This document shows positions 1-10,965 of a stretch of DNA of 64,000 bases, one piece after another. The notes beneath the pieces were generated by a model that saw only the letters and a program-made list of their open reading frames with translations, had not been told where the DNA came from and made no database searches. The DNA is from Roridomyces roridus (Eukaryota; Basidiomycota; Agaricomycetes; Agaricales; Mycenaceae). Numbering within the stretch: position 1 is the first letter of the stretch; the number at the start of each line of letters is the position of its first letter. The translations under genes and the position numbers were made by a program. The DNA lies in the NCBI GenBank assembly GCA_029378245.1, contig JARKIF010000004.1:248001-312000 (forward strand). The letters are read 5' to 3'.

Positions 1-1769
1 CGTCCCGTCGTTACAGCGTCTTTCAGTTGCGGACCATCACGCCATTTCGAGTGCGATTGATGAAACCGGCGTCAACCAGCATCTCATAACCAACTCCCTC
101 CCCTCCACTCCCATTGGGTCCCTACACACCCAAATGGTTGCCATGTGTGCTCCAGCTCTAACATCCAGCTGGTGCCAGTTTTTCGGCATATCTGTCAGCC
201 AGGCTAATTCCGACTGTCATCCAGAGGGTTGTTCGGCTGCTTGAACTAGTAGCTGGAAGCTTCGCCTCGGCTTCTTCGGGTCGCTCGGGATTCCCTCAAA
301 CGCCGCTGCGGCCGCAGAGTATAATATCACCGCAAGACAGGCGCGTGTCATGTTGCTTGTTTCTTTCCCTCTTCTCCCATCTCCCATCCTCCTTCCTCCC
401 TCGACCTCCTCCCTCAGCGCTTAGCGCAAGCCACCAACTTCTCAACGGCTATTGCTGCAAGGCTGGCCTCCACATGCGCACGCTCAGACACTCCACCCGC
501 TCTCTAGAGTTCAAGCAGGAGGGTGACTGTCTGCTATCCGAGTCGGAGTCAACTCCTCCTCAAGTCAGCAAGTTTTCCCCTGCCACTCACAACTCTTTGG
601 AACGTACGCCGCACCTCAGCTTGGATGTCGGCGTCGTGGTCGTCTGTCTCCCTCTGTCCTCGTCGCCGTCGCCCGTCGAATCGGTGTTGCCACAAGGTTC
701 TCGTCAAATATGTACTACCATCAAACCCCAAGATCGGGCTCGCTCGTTTCATTGACGCATCAAGTACAAGCTCCAACTTTGAAGGCTTCGAAGATTTGTT
801 GAAGACTCTGGGAATGCATATCCGCAAGACAGTATTGCAATGAATTCCTTCAACTCTGGCAGTCGTCTCAAGCACGTGGCGCCCGCAACATTCAAAACTG
901 AAGTCATCAATTTGGGTGTGCGAGCACATATGGGGCGGGTGAGGAAGAGGAGGGCCGACGTCGTGGTGAGGGGCACCGCATAGCTAATAGATTCATATTG
1001 ATTTTGAATGCATTCGATTTCTACCTCTACCAAAACATGAGCATGAGCTAGAGTTTGGCCAGTGTGGCAGCTGCCAATTCTGGCGAATACCAGAGATAGT
1101 TCCAGCTGGTTCCCATGTCCAGCTGGATGCAGGTAGAATCCATTTATGGGAAAGTATGGAATCTAGCTTCGTGCCATGTCAGGTCCAGCTGACGGATTTA
1201 TGTGTGACACAGATCATTGCCAGCTGGAATCCACCCGGAATATCTTTGGGTGTGTAGTCTACATCACCGTCGACTGGGGCGCTGGCGCCGAATCTGCGAG
1301 CCCTGATGTGCCGCCCGGGCACTTCCGAGAGATCAACTCGGCCTCTCTGCACGTCTGCGAGAGTTGCACGTTCGGAAGGAGGCCACGATTGATTTACATG
1401 GTTTAGAATCGTGAACCCTGCCTAGGTGAGTTGCCCACCAGTTCCTGAATCTTGCAATGGATTCAAAAATCCGCATGCCCACTGACCAGCGCTTCCGCTT
1501 GTTTCAGGTACTCTAGGAACGTCGCACATGTCAGCCGATCCCCGCCCGTGCTCGTTTGATCTGCACGCGCCGTCTTCGCCGAGTTCACGGAGACATTATG
1601 GACTGCCCTCGATGCTGCCCTATCAGAAGATCGGTGCCGTCGTTTCAAGTTGCTTGGCGGTGCAGCGCCAGCAATCTGCAACCAAGTCTAACGTGTTCGA
1701 TGCCCCTCCCAGAAGCGCGTGAGATACACGGCTGAAAGGTGATTCTCTCCTTCCTTGCTTGTTGCCGGC
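1..1769. other. Left edge, no recognised gene
   Basis: Reading frames here are short, overlapping on both strands and show no family motif, plausible splice structure or signal peptide. Several copies of CCAGCTGG lie between about 160 and 1230; see the possible element at 125-1254. About 1463-1760 is open on the minus strand downstream of the hydrolase remnant but does not look like a hydrolase C-terminus. Confidence 0.5.
125..1254. mobile_element. Possible TA-flanked element with CCAGCTGG repeats
   Basis: A 10 bp inverted repeat, CACACCCAAA at 125-134 and its complement TTTGGGTGTG at 1245-1254, is flanked on both sides by TA. CCAGCTGG-type motifs cluster near the ends: about 165, 1100, 1120, 1180 (CCAGCTGA) and 1220. 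Short TIRs, TA flanks and subterminal motif clusters are usual for non-autonomous Tc1/mariner-like elements, but 10 bp is short enough to arise by chance. No transposase is visible. Confidence 0.3.
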
Positions 1770-2420
1770 TCATATGTTATTCAATGTTAGAGAAAGCCCG
1801 CCAGGCTGGACTATGAGGGCGCCAGTGAAGACGATGCCGTCGAAATTCAAAATAGCTGAACCGGCGCTGTGGCCTACGGCGATGACCTTTTTGAAAGGCT
1901 GAACGTCGGAGACGATTGGCGTGCTTTTGAGGAGCCCGGCTATCTGGGACAAGGCGGACGAAATGGTCGGGTATTGACGTCCGACGCATTTAGTGGCCGT
2001 GAACTCAACCCGACACCAATCCAATCGACTGCAAGGGAGGGGATTCCACGGTCGCACGCGAAGGCGGCGTACGAGTAGTTTCCCAACTCCTCGGTCGGTG
2101 GAGACCAGTATTGCTTATTGTAAGTGATTCCGTGGACGAGCAGCTGTACGACATCTAACATTGAATAATCAGACTTGCTCCCAGAGTGTAAGAGAGAAGG
2201 AATGACCGGAGGAGACCGCCTCTGGACGGCAGAAAACGCCAGAGATGTTGTACGTGTTTTCCAAACGACGTAGATCACTTGCATTAGATTTTAGCCCAGC
2301 AAATGCATCGAAGGGATCGATCGGAAGAAGGACATCGACTTCAACGGAGGTGAGTGTCGTCGAGCAAGAGCAGAGTGCAGCGACTCCTGAGAACAAGGAA
2401 GAGAAGAAGAAGAGGAGCAT
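1770..2420 (-). pseudogene. Secreted alpha/beta hydrolase, frameshifted and truncated
   Basis: The minus-strand start at 2420 opens with a hydrophobic signal-like segment (MLLFFFSSLFSGVAA). A 52 nt GT-AG intron at 2155-2206 joins exon 1 to a block containing VQLLVHGITYNKQYW, the oxyanion-hole strand of fungal AB-hydrolase-1 proteins. The nucleophile elbow GHSAGS follows. Near 1976 the frame must shift by one base (SDV to QYPTISSALSQ) with no room for an intron. The protein stops soon after the elbow, so the catalytic acid and histidine region is missing. One arm of a 15 bp inverted repeat (2154-2168 and 1777-1791) lies at the 3' end of the intron and the other at the truncation point. I read this as a dead 5' fragment of a secreted hydrolase; substrate unknown. 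Confidence 0.65.
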
Positions 2421-2687
2421 TTTGTTGAATGCTCACTGCTGCGGTGGCTATTTAAGAGAGAAAGAGTGGCTCTACTTCTGGCGTGGAAAGGACAGTGAAA
2501 CGGGTATACGAGCGCGCCGACTTGGCCGACGTTATCTGACTGACGCCGTGTATATGAAACAATTGCAGAGAGGCCGGGGGAGAAAAGAAATAAATCCCAC
2601 TCTCTGGCGCGAGACCTGTCACGGTGTAAGAATGAGTCCCCTGTGTCCCTTATCTTGGTCGGAGGTTGCCCGCGCCCTAGACGATGT

Positions 2688-3510
2688 TCAGCTAGAATAC
2701 TCATTCTCTTTGTCTGCACCGAACCTCACATCCGCAAAGTTGTCCGGGATGTCCAATCGCAAACCCTGAATGTCGGTCTGTACGGGTACCGATTACGATT
2801 CCTTTGGCCCGAGGATCTAGGGCGACAAATATCAAAGACAACGTACGGTGCGGGGCCTAATCCGTATAATAGGGATAATAGGATCCTTCGCGTTCGCCCT
2901 GCCGCTGCCGATGCCGGTCAAATCCATGTTGGGGTTTCCTGCAGTGGGCATGGGCATCTCGTCCAAGAGGTTGTTCCATTCTTTACGTGCGATAATACAT
3001 TGAGACTAACCGTGGAGGAATCGAGGATCCCGATATACTTGATATAGGGACTCACGTTGAAATTAACGATACCGAATACAGGTTTCCCATCGAAAAGTCC
3101 CAAATGAATTGACCAAGTCCGAGGATCTGGGTGGGGAATCGACTGCAACGGGGAGAATGGAATACATACAGCATGGTTTGCGCATGCTATAAATATGACA
3201 CGCGAATGAATGCCTTCGAAACGGAGAGCGAACCTGGACAATGAGAAACACCGAAACGTCCACAATAGCGTGATCTCCGTCTGCAGTGAATAAGATAACT
3301 TTTATCCGCGACAGAGTCCGTCTCCGTGTGGAAGCCTGTTTGATTTTTCCACTAAACAACAGCCGAGTTGAATGAATTCGAAGTGAAAGGGAAAAGACCA
3401 CGTAAGTACAAGGAAATTCACGAGAAAACCGGTGATGAACACGTCTGCTAGGGCAGTCGGTACTAGCCAGGCTGTAAATCCTACAAAAGACTTCCGCAAT
3501 CGTCGACAAC
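2688..3510 (-). pseudogene. 3' half of a DUF6534 membrane-protein gene, decayed
   Basis: The minus strand matches exon for exon the last third of the intact DUF6534 gene at 26355-28394: AWLVPTALADVFITGFLVNFL against VWLTTTAVADILITTFLVNFL, then WKNQTGF, FIWDFS, SLISTL, and a TDIQGL C-terminal exon ending at 2688. Intron positions correspond. After the WKNQTGF exon start there is a base insertion and a deletion of about 16 bases, breaking the frame. The first nine exons are absent. The fragment starts right after the 3' flank of the F-box gene at 3673, so it was probably joined there by rearrangement. Known of the family: multi-pass membrane proteins expanded in agaricomycetes, function unknown. 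Confidence 0.65.
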
Positions 3511-3672
3511 ATCCTTCACGCTTCCAGAAAACTGCCATCGTCCACATTCTCCACGCTTTGAGAAATGAAACGACAGCTAACGTCCGACTCGTCCAGGAAA
3601 CTCGAAAGAGTGGGCTTGCCCCCTGAGGAAATCCCCTTTCAGACTCGACAGTGCACGATTGGAAGAGGGAAC

Positions 3673-5677
3673 TCACAATTCAATCGACTGACACCCCCAC
3701 TCAAACTCCTCCTCCCGCACATCGGTCAACGCCGGCAGATACTCCCTCACCTTCACCCAAAGGCGACTATACTTCATCTCAACCAGATCCTGCTCCGTCT
3801 CATCCCCTTCCTCGCCCTCTACCCACCCCTCCTTGTCGCTCTGTATATCCGTGAGGTTGCAGAATATAGAGAGGTAGCGCGCTGTGGCAAGTGCATCCGA
3901 GATGGGGGAGTGCGCGACATTGAGGGAGGTGAGATTATTATGGAGGCGAACCGGGCGCTTCCGCGTGCGCAGATGAAGGGCCGTCACAGTGGCAGGTCGG
4001 GGAACGGACAACGCGTCAAAGTTGAGCTCGAGCTCGCGGAGGTAGCGGCAGTGCTCGCCGAGGGTGTACAGACTTGCGATGGTCATTGTCGGGAGGTGAT
4101 TATGCCGCTCGCCCTTCAGTCGCAGGATCTCGATCTCGGGCCAAGTGCTGGCCAGCTCCGCCATGAACGCGTCGTCAAGATTGTAACCGTGGCTCGTCTC
4201 GATGGTGAGCTCGACAAGGTTGACAAAACGGGTCAGACTTCTCAGCGCGTGCCCCGGAAGTATCTCGCCGTGCTCCCCCTGGGCCCCGATTGACAGAGAT
4301 ATCTCGAGCGATTCGAAAGATTCCTGGGAACAGTGCTCGGAAAGTGCACCCAATATCCCATCAACCAGAGGAGCCGTTGCTTCGGGAAGACTGATGCCCA
4401 CGGAATTCACCGGCGGACGCGTCCATGAGCGGATGAACTCGGCAGCGGATTCTGGACGAGCAAGCGGCGCGTTAAGTTGGACAGAAACGAGGTTGGGGAA
4501 AAGATCCTGGTCGTGTAGACTTGAGAGGGACACTGCCGGAATGGAATAGAGCTTGAGCGTTCGCAAGCTCGTAAGCGCCCCGAGATGCAACAGCGCAGGG
4601 AGGTCTGCAGATACAGTCTCCAGACGTTCCACACTTTGCAATCCACCAATAAATGTGGAAATGGAGCGATCCTCCGGGCCAGTGTCTGAGTTGGACTCGC
4701 CCCTATATGGTCGCTCCAAAGTCACGGCTTTCAGAGCTGGAAAGCGCCCCGTGATCTCTGGGAAAAGGGACGTGTGGGCCGTGTTGCACTTGAGCACAGA
4801 AATTCGGGGACCTAGAAAGAGAGCGAGGTGCCTTGGGCGGATAGATTTTCGAGCGTATAGGGAGCCGCACGAAAGGGACCGTAAATTGGGCAGAAGATAT
4901 TGACCCGGTATGTCTGACTTCAGCAGAGCGCGGTAGACTTTGGACAAATCTTCCGTCAAAGCGGAGGGAATTTCAAGGGACCTGATGCGGCGGGAGTAAT
5001 ACAACAGTCGGTCCCAATCCGAGCCCACAACTGGGCGCCGGAAAACCTCGAATCACATCAGAACTGGGAAAGAAACAACTGCACATGAATAGCGTAGTCA
5101 CCAAGACGGTCCCAGAACGCTGACCGTTCACCTCCCACAGATCGTCAGGCATGCACTTGATGAGAGGCGCTAATCGAGTCTGGTGAGACCAAAGGATGTC
5201 CAGTGCATGTTCGTGGAAGATTCTCGTTCTGGCGAGCAACGCGAGCTGGTTTTTACCTGTGCGGTATTGAGGATCAAGATGCGAGACTATCAGCTGTACA
5301 ATCTCCGGGATACGCAGGCAGCGATGCATCTCCCCGGCTACCCGCTCTTCGTGGGCCTCGGAGGCTGCGGCCGTTGGTGACTCTGACCGCGCTGCGCTCA
5401 AGCCACGTAGCATGTCGGGCACGAGCTCATCCAAAAATTCCAAGTCATCCGCGGTGAACAACTCCCGATTCTCCAGTTCCACATGAGCGGCAAGCCTTGA
5501 TGACGGAGACACTTGGCAACGCACCTCTTGCGCCGCTTGAAAAAACTGCTGCACCTCGCTGACTTGGCGATCGATCCGAATATCGTCGCCAGCGTGATGG
5601 TCGACGACACGGCGGACGTTGCGGCAAACGATATTGAGCGCAGCGAGGAAACGGCTGTACTTGACGTCGTTGGTCAT
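3673..5677 (-). CDS. F-box protein with leucine-rich C-terminal region (block A copy 1)
   Basis: Two exons, 5102-5677 and 3673-5046, joined over a 55 nt intron (5047-5101), give 649 residues. Residues from about 117 (MHRCLRIPEIVQLIVSHLD, then LARTRIFHEHALDILW) match the agaricomycete F-box type that ends in a tryptophan-containing ILW segment. The remaining 480 residues carry irregular leucine-rich strands (LRTLKLYSI, LRELELNFD), as in F-box/LRR adaptors. Such proteins would recruit substrates to an SCF ubiquitin ligase in nucleus or cytosol; the substrate is unknown. The gene is divergent from the GNAT at 6013, sharing a 335 bp promoter. Compared with the block B copy it lacks one codon in the F-box but is otherwise open. 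This is the only intact one of the four F-box copies in the window. Confidence 0.8.
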
Positions 5678-6012
5678 GAAGGGCGGAAGAAAGAGGGATT
5701 TGATGCATCAACTGATCGACGTCGGCTGTTTCACTCCGAACAAAGGGAATTAAATCCAAATTACTTAAATCATGCAGGGTTGCACCTTGGTAGCTATTGC
5801 TCGAACACACCTGCGTCTGGCTGAAGTTGCACCAAGCTTGCGAAGGCTCCAACTTGGAATTAGGTGCCTTGTTTGCCTTGCCAGAATTTGGCAACTGCCA
5901 ACATTTGACACGCGGCACAGGATCCCCGGGTCCGGTGAGCGCTGACTCGGTTGCAGGCTTCGTATAAGATCTGCTGCTGGCCACATCTGAATCATCTTCT
6001 GCCCTCCTGCTC
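5678..6012. promoter_or_regulatory. Divergent promoter between F-box gene and GNAT
   Basis: The 335 bp spacer separates two start codons pointing outward. Most of it is conserved in block B in two pieces, next to the GNAT copy (31231-31380) and next to the F-box copy (33110-33284). There the pieces are separated by about 1.75 kb of inserted DNA, so block A probably shows the ancestral shared promoter. No clear TATA box seen. Confidence 0.5.
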
Positions 6013-6570
6013 ATGCACGCTGAAACCACGCGCCTGACTCTCCGCGACCTCGCTCTCTCCGATACTCCCAACATCTACGCCCTCGACTCAATCCCGGACA
6101 ACGCGCGATACCAAACCTGGCCACCGCGCACACTGGAATCGGCAGATGAATTCGTGCAAGTGGCAGTCAGCTGCTCGGAGGAGTCGCCTCGCACGTTCGT
6201 CGAAATGGCCGTATCAGTTGCAACGGGCCCGAACAGTCCCGAAAAGGCCGAATTCATCGGCCGAGTCGGGGCGCACATCGACTCCAAAGAACAAACGGCG
6301 GAACTGTGGTTCTCCTTCATGCCCAACTCGCAGGGCAAGGGATACGCAACGGAAGCTGTCGGAGCCCTCATCGAACTGCTGCGCGCGGCACGGAAGCGGC
6401 ACGAGGTGCCGCATTTCAACCGCCTGCTCATCGAATGTGATCCGAGGAATACGGCTTCGCGGAGGCTGGCGGAGCGAGCGAGTTTTGTGATGCAGAGCTG
6501 TACGGAAAGGGCTTTCGAGTGCAAGGGCGAGTGGGTGGGGAGCATGGTGTATGTACGGGATGCCGATTGA
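6013..6570 (+). CDS. GNAT-family N-acetyltransferase (RimJ/RimL type), block A copy
   Basis: Single-exon 185-residue protein, the usual length for the Acetyltransf_3 group. It starts MHAETTRLTLRDLALSD, the typical first strand. Motif A with the acetyl-CoA pyrophosphate loop QGKGYATEA lies at residues 107-115, and NTASRRLAERASF (146-158) matches the motif B helix. Family members move an acetyl group from acetyl-CoA to an amino group of a protein N-terminus or small molecule; the acceptor cannot be read from the sequence. The copy at 30673-31230 differs at about 12 of 185 residues, with motif A and motif B unchanged, which suggests both copies are still selected. Confidence 0.9.
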   Translation: MHAETTRLTLRDLALSDTPNIYALDSIPDNARYQTWPPRTLESADEFVQVAVSCSEESPRTFVEMAVSVATGPNSPEKAEFIGRVGAHIDSKEQTAELWFSFMPNSQGKGYATEAVGALIELLRAARKRHEVPHFNRLLIECDPRNTASRRLAERASFVMQSCTERAFECKGEWVGSMVYVRDAD

Positions 6571-7145
6571 ACTTCACAATGGATCCTTGGCTCTGCTGTG
6601 ACGCGGAACGCCCGTTCGACTCGGGGTCAGGCACTGCGTCCGTGACGTTTTCCCAATATTATTCTCTCGACGCTGAAAAGTTGGCGGACAACGACTTGGA
6701 AGTTGTTCGTCTGGGACCATTTTACTTAGCTCTCGGACCCAAGACTCCCTCCCGGATCAACGTACATGGTTTCACAGCCGGTCAAACCCTTCAAGCAGTA
6801 GGCTCTCCCTGCTGGGAGCACGCTGACTCAACTGTATCCTCTGCTCTCAGACGCGGGAATCCCCGTTCAACTCGGTGTCGCGCCGTTTGTGTTCTTCTTT
6901 AAGGAAGCTTTTGCACGAAACTCAGAACTGGTTGCACAGATACTTACTTATCATCCTTCTGCGGCGCCGTCAATTCTCGACAACTTCCGGGCATTATATC
7001 ATACACCTTCCAGCAACAAGAAAGAACGACAGACCAGCTTATTCTCTCTGCGTCAATAAACAAGAAGACCGATACGCGCCTGCAAACGCTCTCAAAAATG
7101 CGCAATGGAACGTGTGTTTTTGACTCACCCAAGCAATAAAAAGAG
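6571..7145. other. Spacer between GNAT and second F-box gene
   Basis: No gene seen. It contains one of the dispersed 16 bp tRNA-T-arm-like motifs at 6610-6625 and a degenerate one near 6860. The stretch at about 6930-7145 is repeated in inverted orientation at 37750-37960, after the block B F-box copy. Confidence 0.5.
6610..6625 (+). repeat. T-arm-like motif, copy 1
   Basis: GCCCGTTCGACTCGGG, a 4-5 bp stem around a 7 nt TTCGACT loop, like the T-arm/B-box of a tRNA. Further copies at 9146 (+), 30446 (-), 30617 (-) and 43114 (-). No complete tRNA surrounds any of them. Confidence 0.6.
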
Positions 7146-8762
7146 TTAGTCCTCCGAGTTCCCTGAATATCCTGCAGAGAAGCACACAATGGCCTCCCTC
7201 CCCGCGCGCAACTCTCGCAAACGTGCAGAGACATCCACGTCAATCTCCCGGAAGTCCCCTGCCAACCACTCGACTAGACAGGTCAACGGTCTCGATGTTG
7301 GTTGAACTCGACGCGAGAGTACAAAGTCGAGAAAGACATTGTCGTCGAATTGAAGACGGGAGCGGAACGTCAGGGTTCGGAGATTCGGGATGAGCGCCTG
7401 AGCCGACAGTGATGCGGACCCAGGAACCAACGTGAGTTTGGAGAGGAGGGAGTTGGTGGTGAGATGATGGTCGACGCCGTGGTCCTTCTCCTCGCCATGA
7501 GAACCGGGAATGCTCTGATGGTCCCCGATGGAGAGATACTTCAAGGACGGAACGGCGGCCAAGCAGGCGAGGAGCTCGACCTCCGTGATGACCACCTCCT
7601 CCAACAGAAGGGATTCCAAGCTGGTCTGGAAAGAAGAGCGATGGGCGCAGGCCATGAACCCAGCGTGTGGCCAGCAGATCCGATCGCGAGGAAATTCCCT
7701 GACGGAGAATGATAGCTTGGAAAGGTGTGGTAGTGTGAGGGATTTGAGGGTGTTGTTCAGCACGAGGGTGCAATGGTTTAGATCGAAATAGTCGACGATA
7801 TTCATCGAGAGGTGGCTGATGTTGGACGTGGTGGTGGGCGGTTCATAAGCATCGAGTTCGTCATCGTTTTCGAGGACGAATTCCACACGGAACTTCACCC
7901 CATGCGGCATGTGGGACATGAATTCCAGAGCCTTCGTGCACTCCTCTGCTGTCTCGAGCCAGGAACAACAAATGGATTGGAGTTGGTCCAAAGGCGGGAT
8001 GGCGCATACATCGAGCAATTGGACTGTGACGAGCAAATCTCGCAATCGCGGTGCAACTGCGAAGGTATCCACCCTGCTTGCATTGTCAAGGCAAAAGATG
8101 TCAAGTTTTCGCAGGGAAGGTAGTTTCCCTGCCACCGATGATAGACCATGAAAATCCGAAGAGCGTTCGAGGATGATTTCAACATCTCTCCAACGATCCG
8201 AGTGACTCGCAAGGACCGACAGTGCTCCGGGATCAGTACCCTAGATGTACAAAGCCAAAGGGGCAGTCCCACTCCGCTCGAGACAAAGGGACAGTAACGC
8301 CATTGTTTTCTCCTGGATCGCGTTTTCGCCCATCGCGATAAAGTCCCAGAGGATTGGTGTGCCCGTGATTATGGTATACCACCTCGCACAGACGTGGGAG
8401 AGCCGGAGGAGAGGAGTTATGGCTTGATCAAACAGATCGGGTTTGAAGAGCGCGAAGATGGCCGTCAACACCTCTGGTGGCATCCGACGAATGGGGGATA
8501 GAAGGCTGCGGCATTTGCTGAGATGGTCCTCCAGTTTCGCGCGTTCAGAGGCCACGTCTCCAGGTGCCGAAATGTCGTTTTCACATCTCGAAATTTCATC
8601 ATCATAGCGCCCCAGCTCGTCGGACAAGGCAGAAATCGTAGCTGATATGTTGGACGGTGGTTCACAGTACGACCGCAACAAGGCAAGAATATGCTCTGAC
8701 TGCGCGGTATCGGGGAGAAGTGGGGAAGCGACGAAGGGCTCTTGGGCTCGAGAGCGGGGCAT
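7146..8762 (-). pseudogene. F-box protein with one in-frame stop (block A copy 2)
   Basis: A single open frame of 539 codons is interrupted only by a TAG at 8241-8243. The N-terminus has a coiled segment (ISALSDELGRYDDEIS), then LSPIRRMPPEVLTAIF, the signature of the most abundant agaricomycete F-box family, and CARWYTIITGTPILWDFI. The rest is leucine-rich repeat-like. The block B copy at 36103 reads CGC where this copy reads TAG and is open there. With the stop, a 173-residue protein with the F-box but no LRR region would be made. The stop replaces a codon without a length change, so it is a true nonsense or a base-call error, not an intron. Role if made: SCF substrate adaptor. Confidence 0.75.
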
Positions 8763-9251
8763 TTCTCCCGAGGTTTGGCTAGGAGGCGCGCGGTACGGTG
8801 AACAGGAGTCTCGAACAGTTCGGTTGGCGACTCACCTAGTGGAGTCGGAGCGTAGGCGCACGCCGGGCAAGGGCATTTGGTAGCAAGGACAAAGGTGACG
8901 GGTGAGTCAAGGTGGCACGCTGTCACGCGCAGGTGATTGTTCCCCATCAACAAATGCCGATTTGATGCCGACTGAGTTTTGTTCGCACCGGATCAATTGA
9001 ATCAGTTTTCGACAAGTTTTCAATGCAGGGCCGCCTTGGGTGGCTTAGTAGTGCCTCCTCAAGAAAGAGCTCAGGGGAATGAAATAGGCGGAATCGTTTC
9101 TGCCATGCACAGCAATTGCCTCACAGCCAGGTTGCTTCATGAAACGCCCGTTCGACTCGGGTTCAACACCTTGTGTCTTTGTTTCCCGCTTTTTTCCCCC
9201 AACACCAGGTATAATCGAAAGAAAAAACTTCAATTTCAACCCAGTCTCTCA
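8763..9251. other. Spacer between F-box gene and protein X
   Basis: No gene seen. It holds a T-arm-like motif at 9146-9161, a direct repeat of the one at 6610 and so flanking the F-box gene. About 9140-9251 is conserved downstream of the block B protein X copy. Confidence 0.5.
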
Positions 9252-10211
9252 TTATTCTCTGGTAAACCACACCCCTGCTCTCCCCATCTTCGCATCCTGC
9301 TCCAAATCATACGCCGTCCTCACCCCGGCCGCTCCAAACGGCACAGTCCGATACACGGCCTCCTCCGCCTTCATCCTCCTCTCCTCAACCCTATATTTCT
9401 CCCTCAACTCCTCCATATTCGTCTCCCCGCCCGCACTTCGATAAGCACGCTGCAACGCCCAAGTACTCCACCCGGACGAGCCCGGTATCATCTGCCCGAT
9501 CTTGAGGAACGGAAACGCAGCGTAGAACGAGGCCCATGCGGCAGCTGTAGCGGTCGCTGAGGCGCTCTTGAGGACGAGCTCGGGAATGATGGTGACGGGG
9601 GACGCTCCACGCGGTTGGGCGGAACGCAATGAGAGTGAGCCAATGCGGAATGTGGCCGTTGGTGCGAGCACCATGCCCTTTGCATTCTTGACGAGCAGCC
9701 TGAAGTACCCGTCTCCGGCTGCGACGGGTATGTGCACAAAAGCTGTCTCAAGGACGTGGTGCTCAGGCTCTTGCGGTGCGACGGCAGAAGTGAGGAACTC
9801 GCGAGCCTCGCGATCGAATTGAGATTTCCGGCTCGAGTCGACCTTGTCCCATTTACCCTCTGCCGCCGGCGTGACGTCGGTCTCCTTGCCTACAGTCCCA
9901 CCAAGCCAGCCGCCAATCGTCCAGCCCAGCAACCCAGTGCGCCAGCCGCGGCGTTGCAGCGTGATCATGCGATCTTCAGGCAAGGGTTTACTACCGAGGA
10001 TGGATATAGGAACTACGGTGGAGACGCCTCGATAGTAAACCCATGGGCGGGTGTGCCGGACGGTAGAGTATGTGGAGCCAGGAGTGTAGCATGGCTCGGC
10101 GTCGTTGAGAGCGTGGAAGGTGGTGACGGCGGTTGATGCTGCACTACGAGCGAGTTGGGTCGTTCGAGAGGGGGGAGAGTCTTCGCTGTGTGGCTTGCGC
10201 TGGGTGGACAT
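9252..10211 (-). CDS. Conserved protein X, function unknown (block A copy)
   Basis: Intronless 319-residue protein. I chose the ATG at 10211 (MSTQRKPHSEDSPPS) because the block B copy has an ATG at the same place, and the upstream in-frame extension is not conserved as protein. Over this length the two copies differ at about 10 residues (near 97 % identity). Visible features: a glycine-rich hydrophobic stretch (GLLGWTIGGWLGGTVG), an alanine-rich hydrophobic helix (ATATAAAWASFYAAFPF) and a charged C-terminal helix. I do not recognise a catalytic motif. It could be a membrane-associated protein; that is only inference from the hydrophobic stretches. Confidence 0.8.
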   Translation of the reverse strand: MSTQRKPHSEDSPPSRTTQLARSAASTAVTTFHALNDAEPCYTPGSTYSTVRHTRPWVYYRGVSTVVPISILGSKPLPEDRMITLQRRGWRTGLLGWTIGGWLGGTVGKETDVTPAAEGKWDKVDSSRKSQFDREAREFLTSAVAPQEPEHHVLETAFVHIPVAAGDGYFRLLVKNAKGMVLAPTATFRIGSLSLRSAQPRGASPVTIIPELVLKSASATATAAAWASFYAAFPFLKIGQMIPGSSGWSTWALQRAYRSAGGETNMEELREKYRVEERRMKAEEAVYRTVPFGAAGVRTAYDLEQDAKMGRAGVWFTRE

Positions 10212-10965
10212 GGTGGCCGAGAGGAAGACGTATGAGATGACATCATTGATGGCATTCGCGGGATAGGGGCTTGGCGAAGATACCGCCTGAGCCTCCTCCG
10301 CTCTCCACGAAATGCATTGATACGCCCGTTTCAGTGCCAGACTACTCACTCCATCCATGTGACCTGGGCTTCACTGCCTGCCCGCGATCTTTGGCATGGG
10401 CCGGCCGAGTTGCCGATCTGGTGCTGTTTACTGATGCGTGACGGCAGTCACATGATACATCCAGCTCCTCGCCTGTCCCTTGTCGTTCTTGGTTGGTTCT
10501 TGGCTAAAAGGTCTACGCGATTTTCAAGTTTGCCTTTAAAGACTCGAAGGCATATACTTCCTCTGAGGCGGCAAACGAGCCTGACTCGCGGCCACCCTCA
10601 TTTCTTTTGACTCTCGAATCTCGATCTTGCGCGTTTCCTGACTGCGGAGAGTCCGCGCCTCCGCCGTACCTCACGTCATGTGCACCGTTCCTTGTCTTCT
10701 ATCGGCTTCCAGTCATCTTGACCAGCCGACATCCAGTCTCGCCACATTCGTCATCGACAAAGTACTTACGAATCTCAGGCACGAGAGGCGTCTCTTCAAC
10801 GTGTAGAACTGCCACCGGTTATCTCTTCTCTCTCACATATCTTTGGGGAAGCTTAATTCTGCGCACACGCTCAGTGCTCACGAGGTCTCCGCGTGAGAGT
10901 GGGATGGACTCAATAAAAGTATGTCCGATTCCCAAAGTTCCTCCACAACGTGTTGGCAAGCTCAG
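10212..10965. other. Divergent intergenic region, protein X / carboxylesterase
   Basis: Separates the start codon of protein X (minus) from that of the carboxylesterase (plus). The first roughly 60 bp beside protein X are conserved in block B; the rest is not. No separate gene or clear core promoter element seen. Confidence 0.4.

Noticed and set aside
345..1033. Several overlapping frames on both strands
   Set aside because: Low complexity, no family signature, no plausible introns.
8241..8280. Intron removing the TAG of F-box copy A
   Set aside because: The only GT-AG span ending at this TAG would be about 32 nt and would remove residues conserved in copy B.
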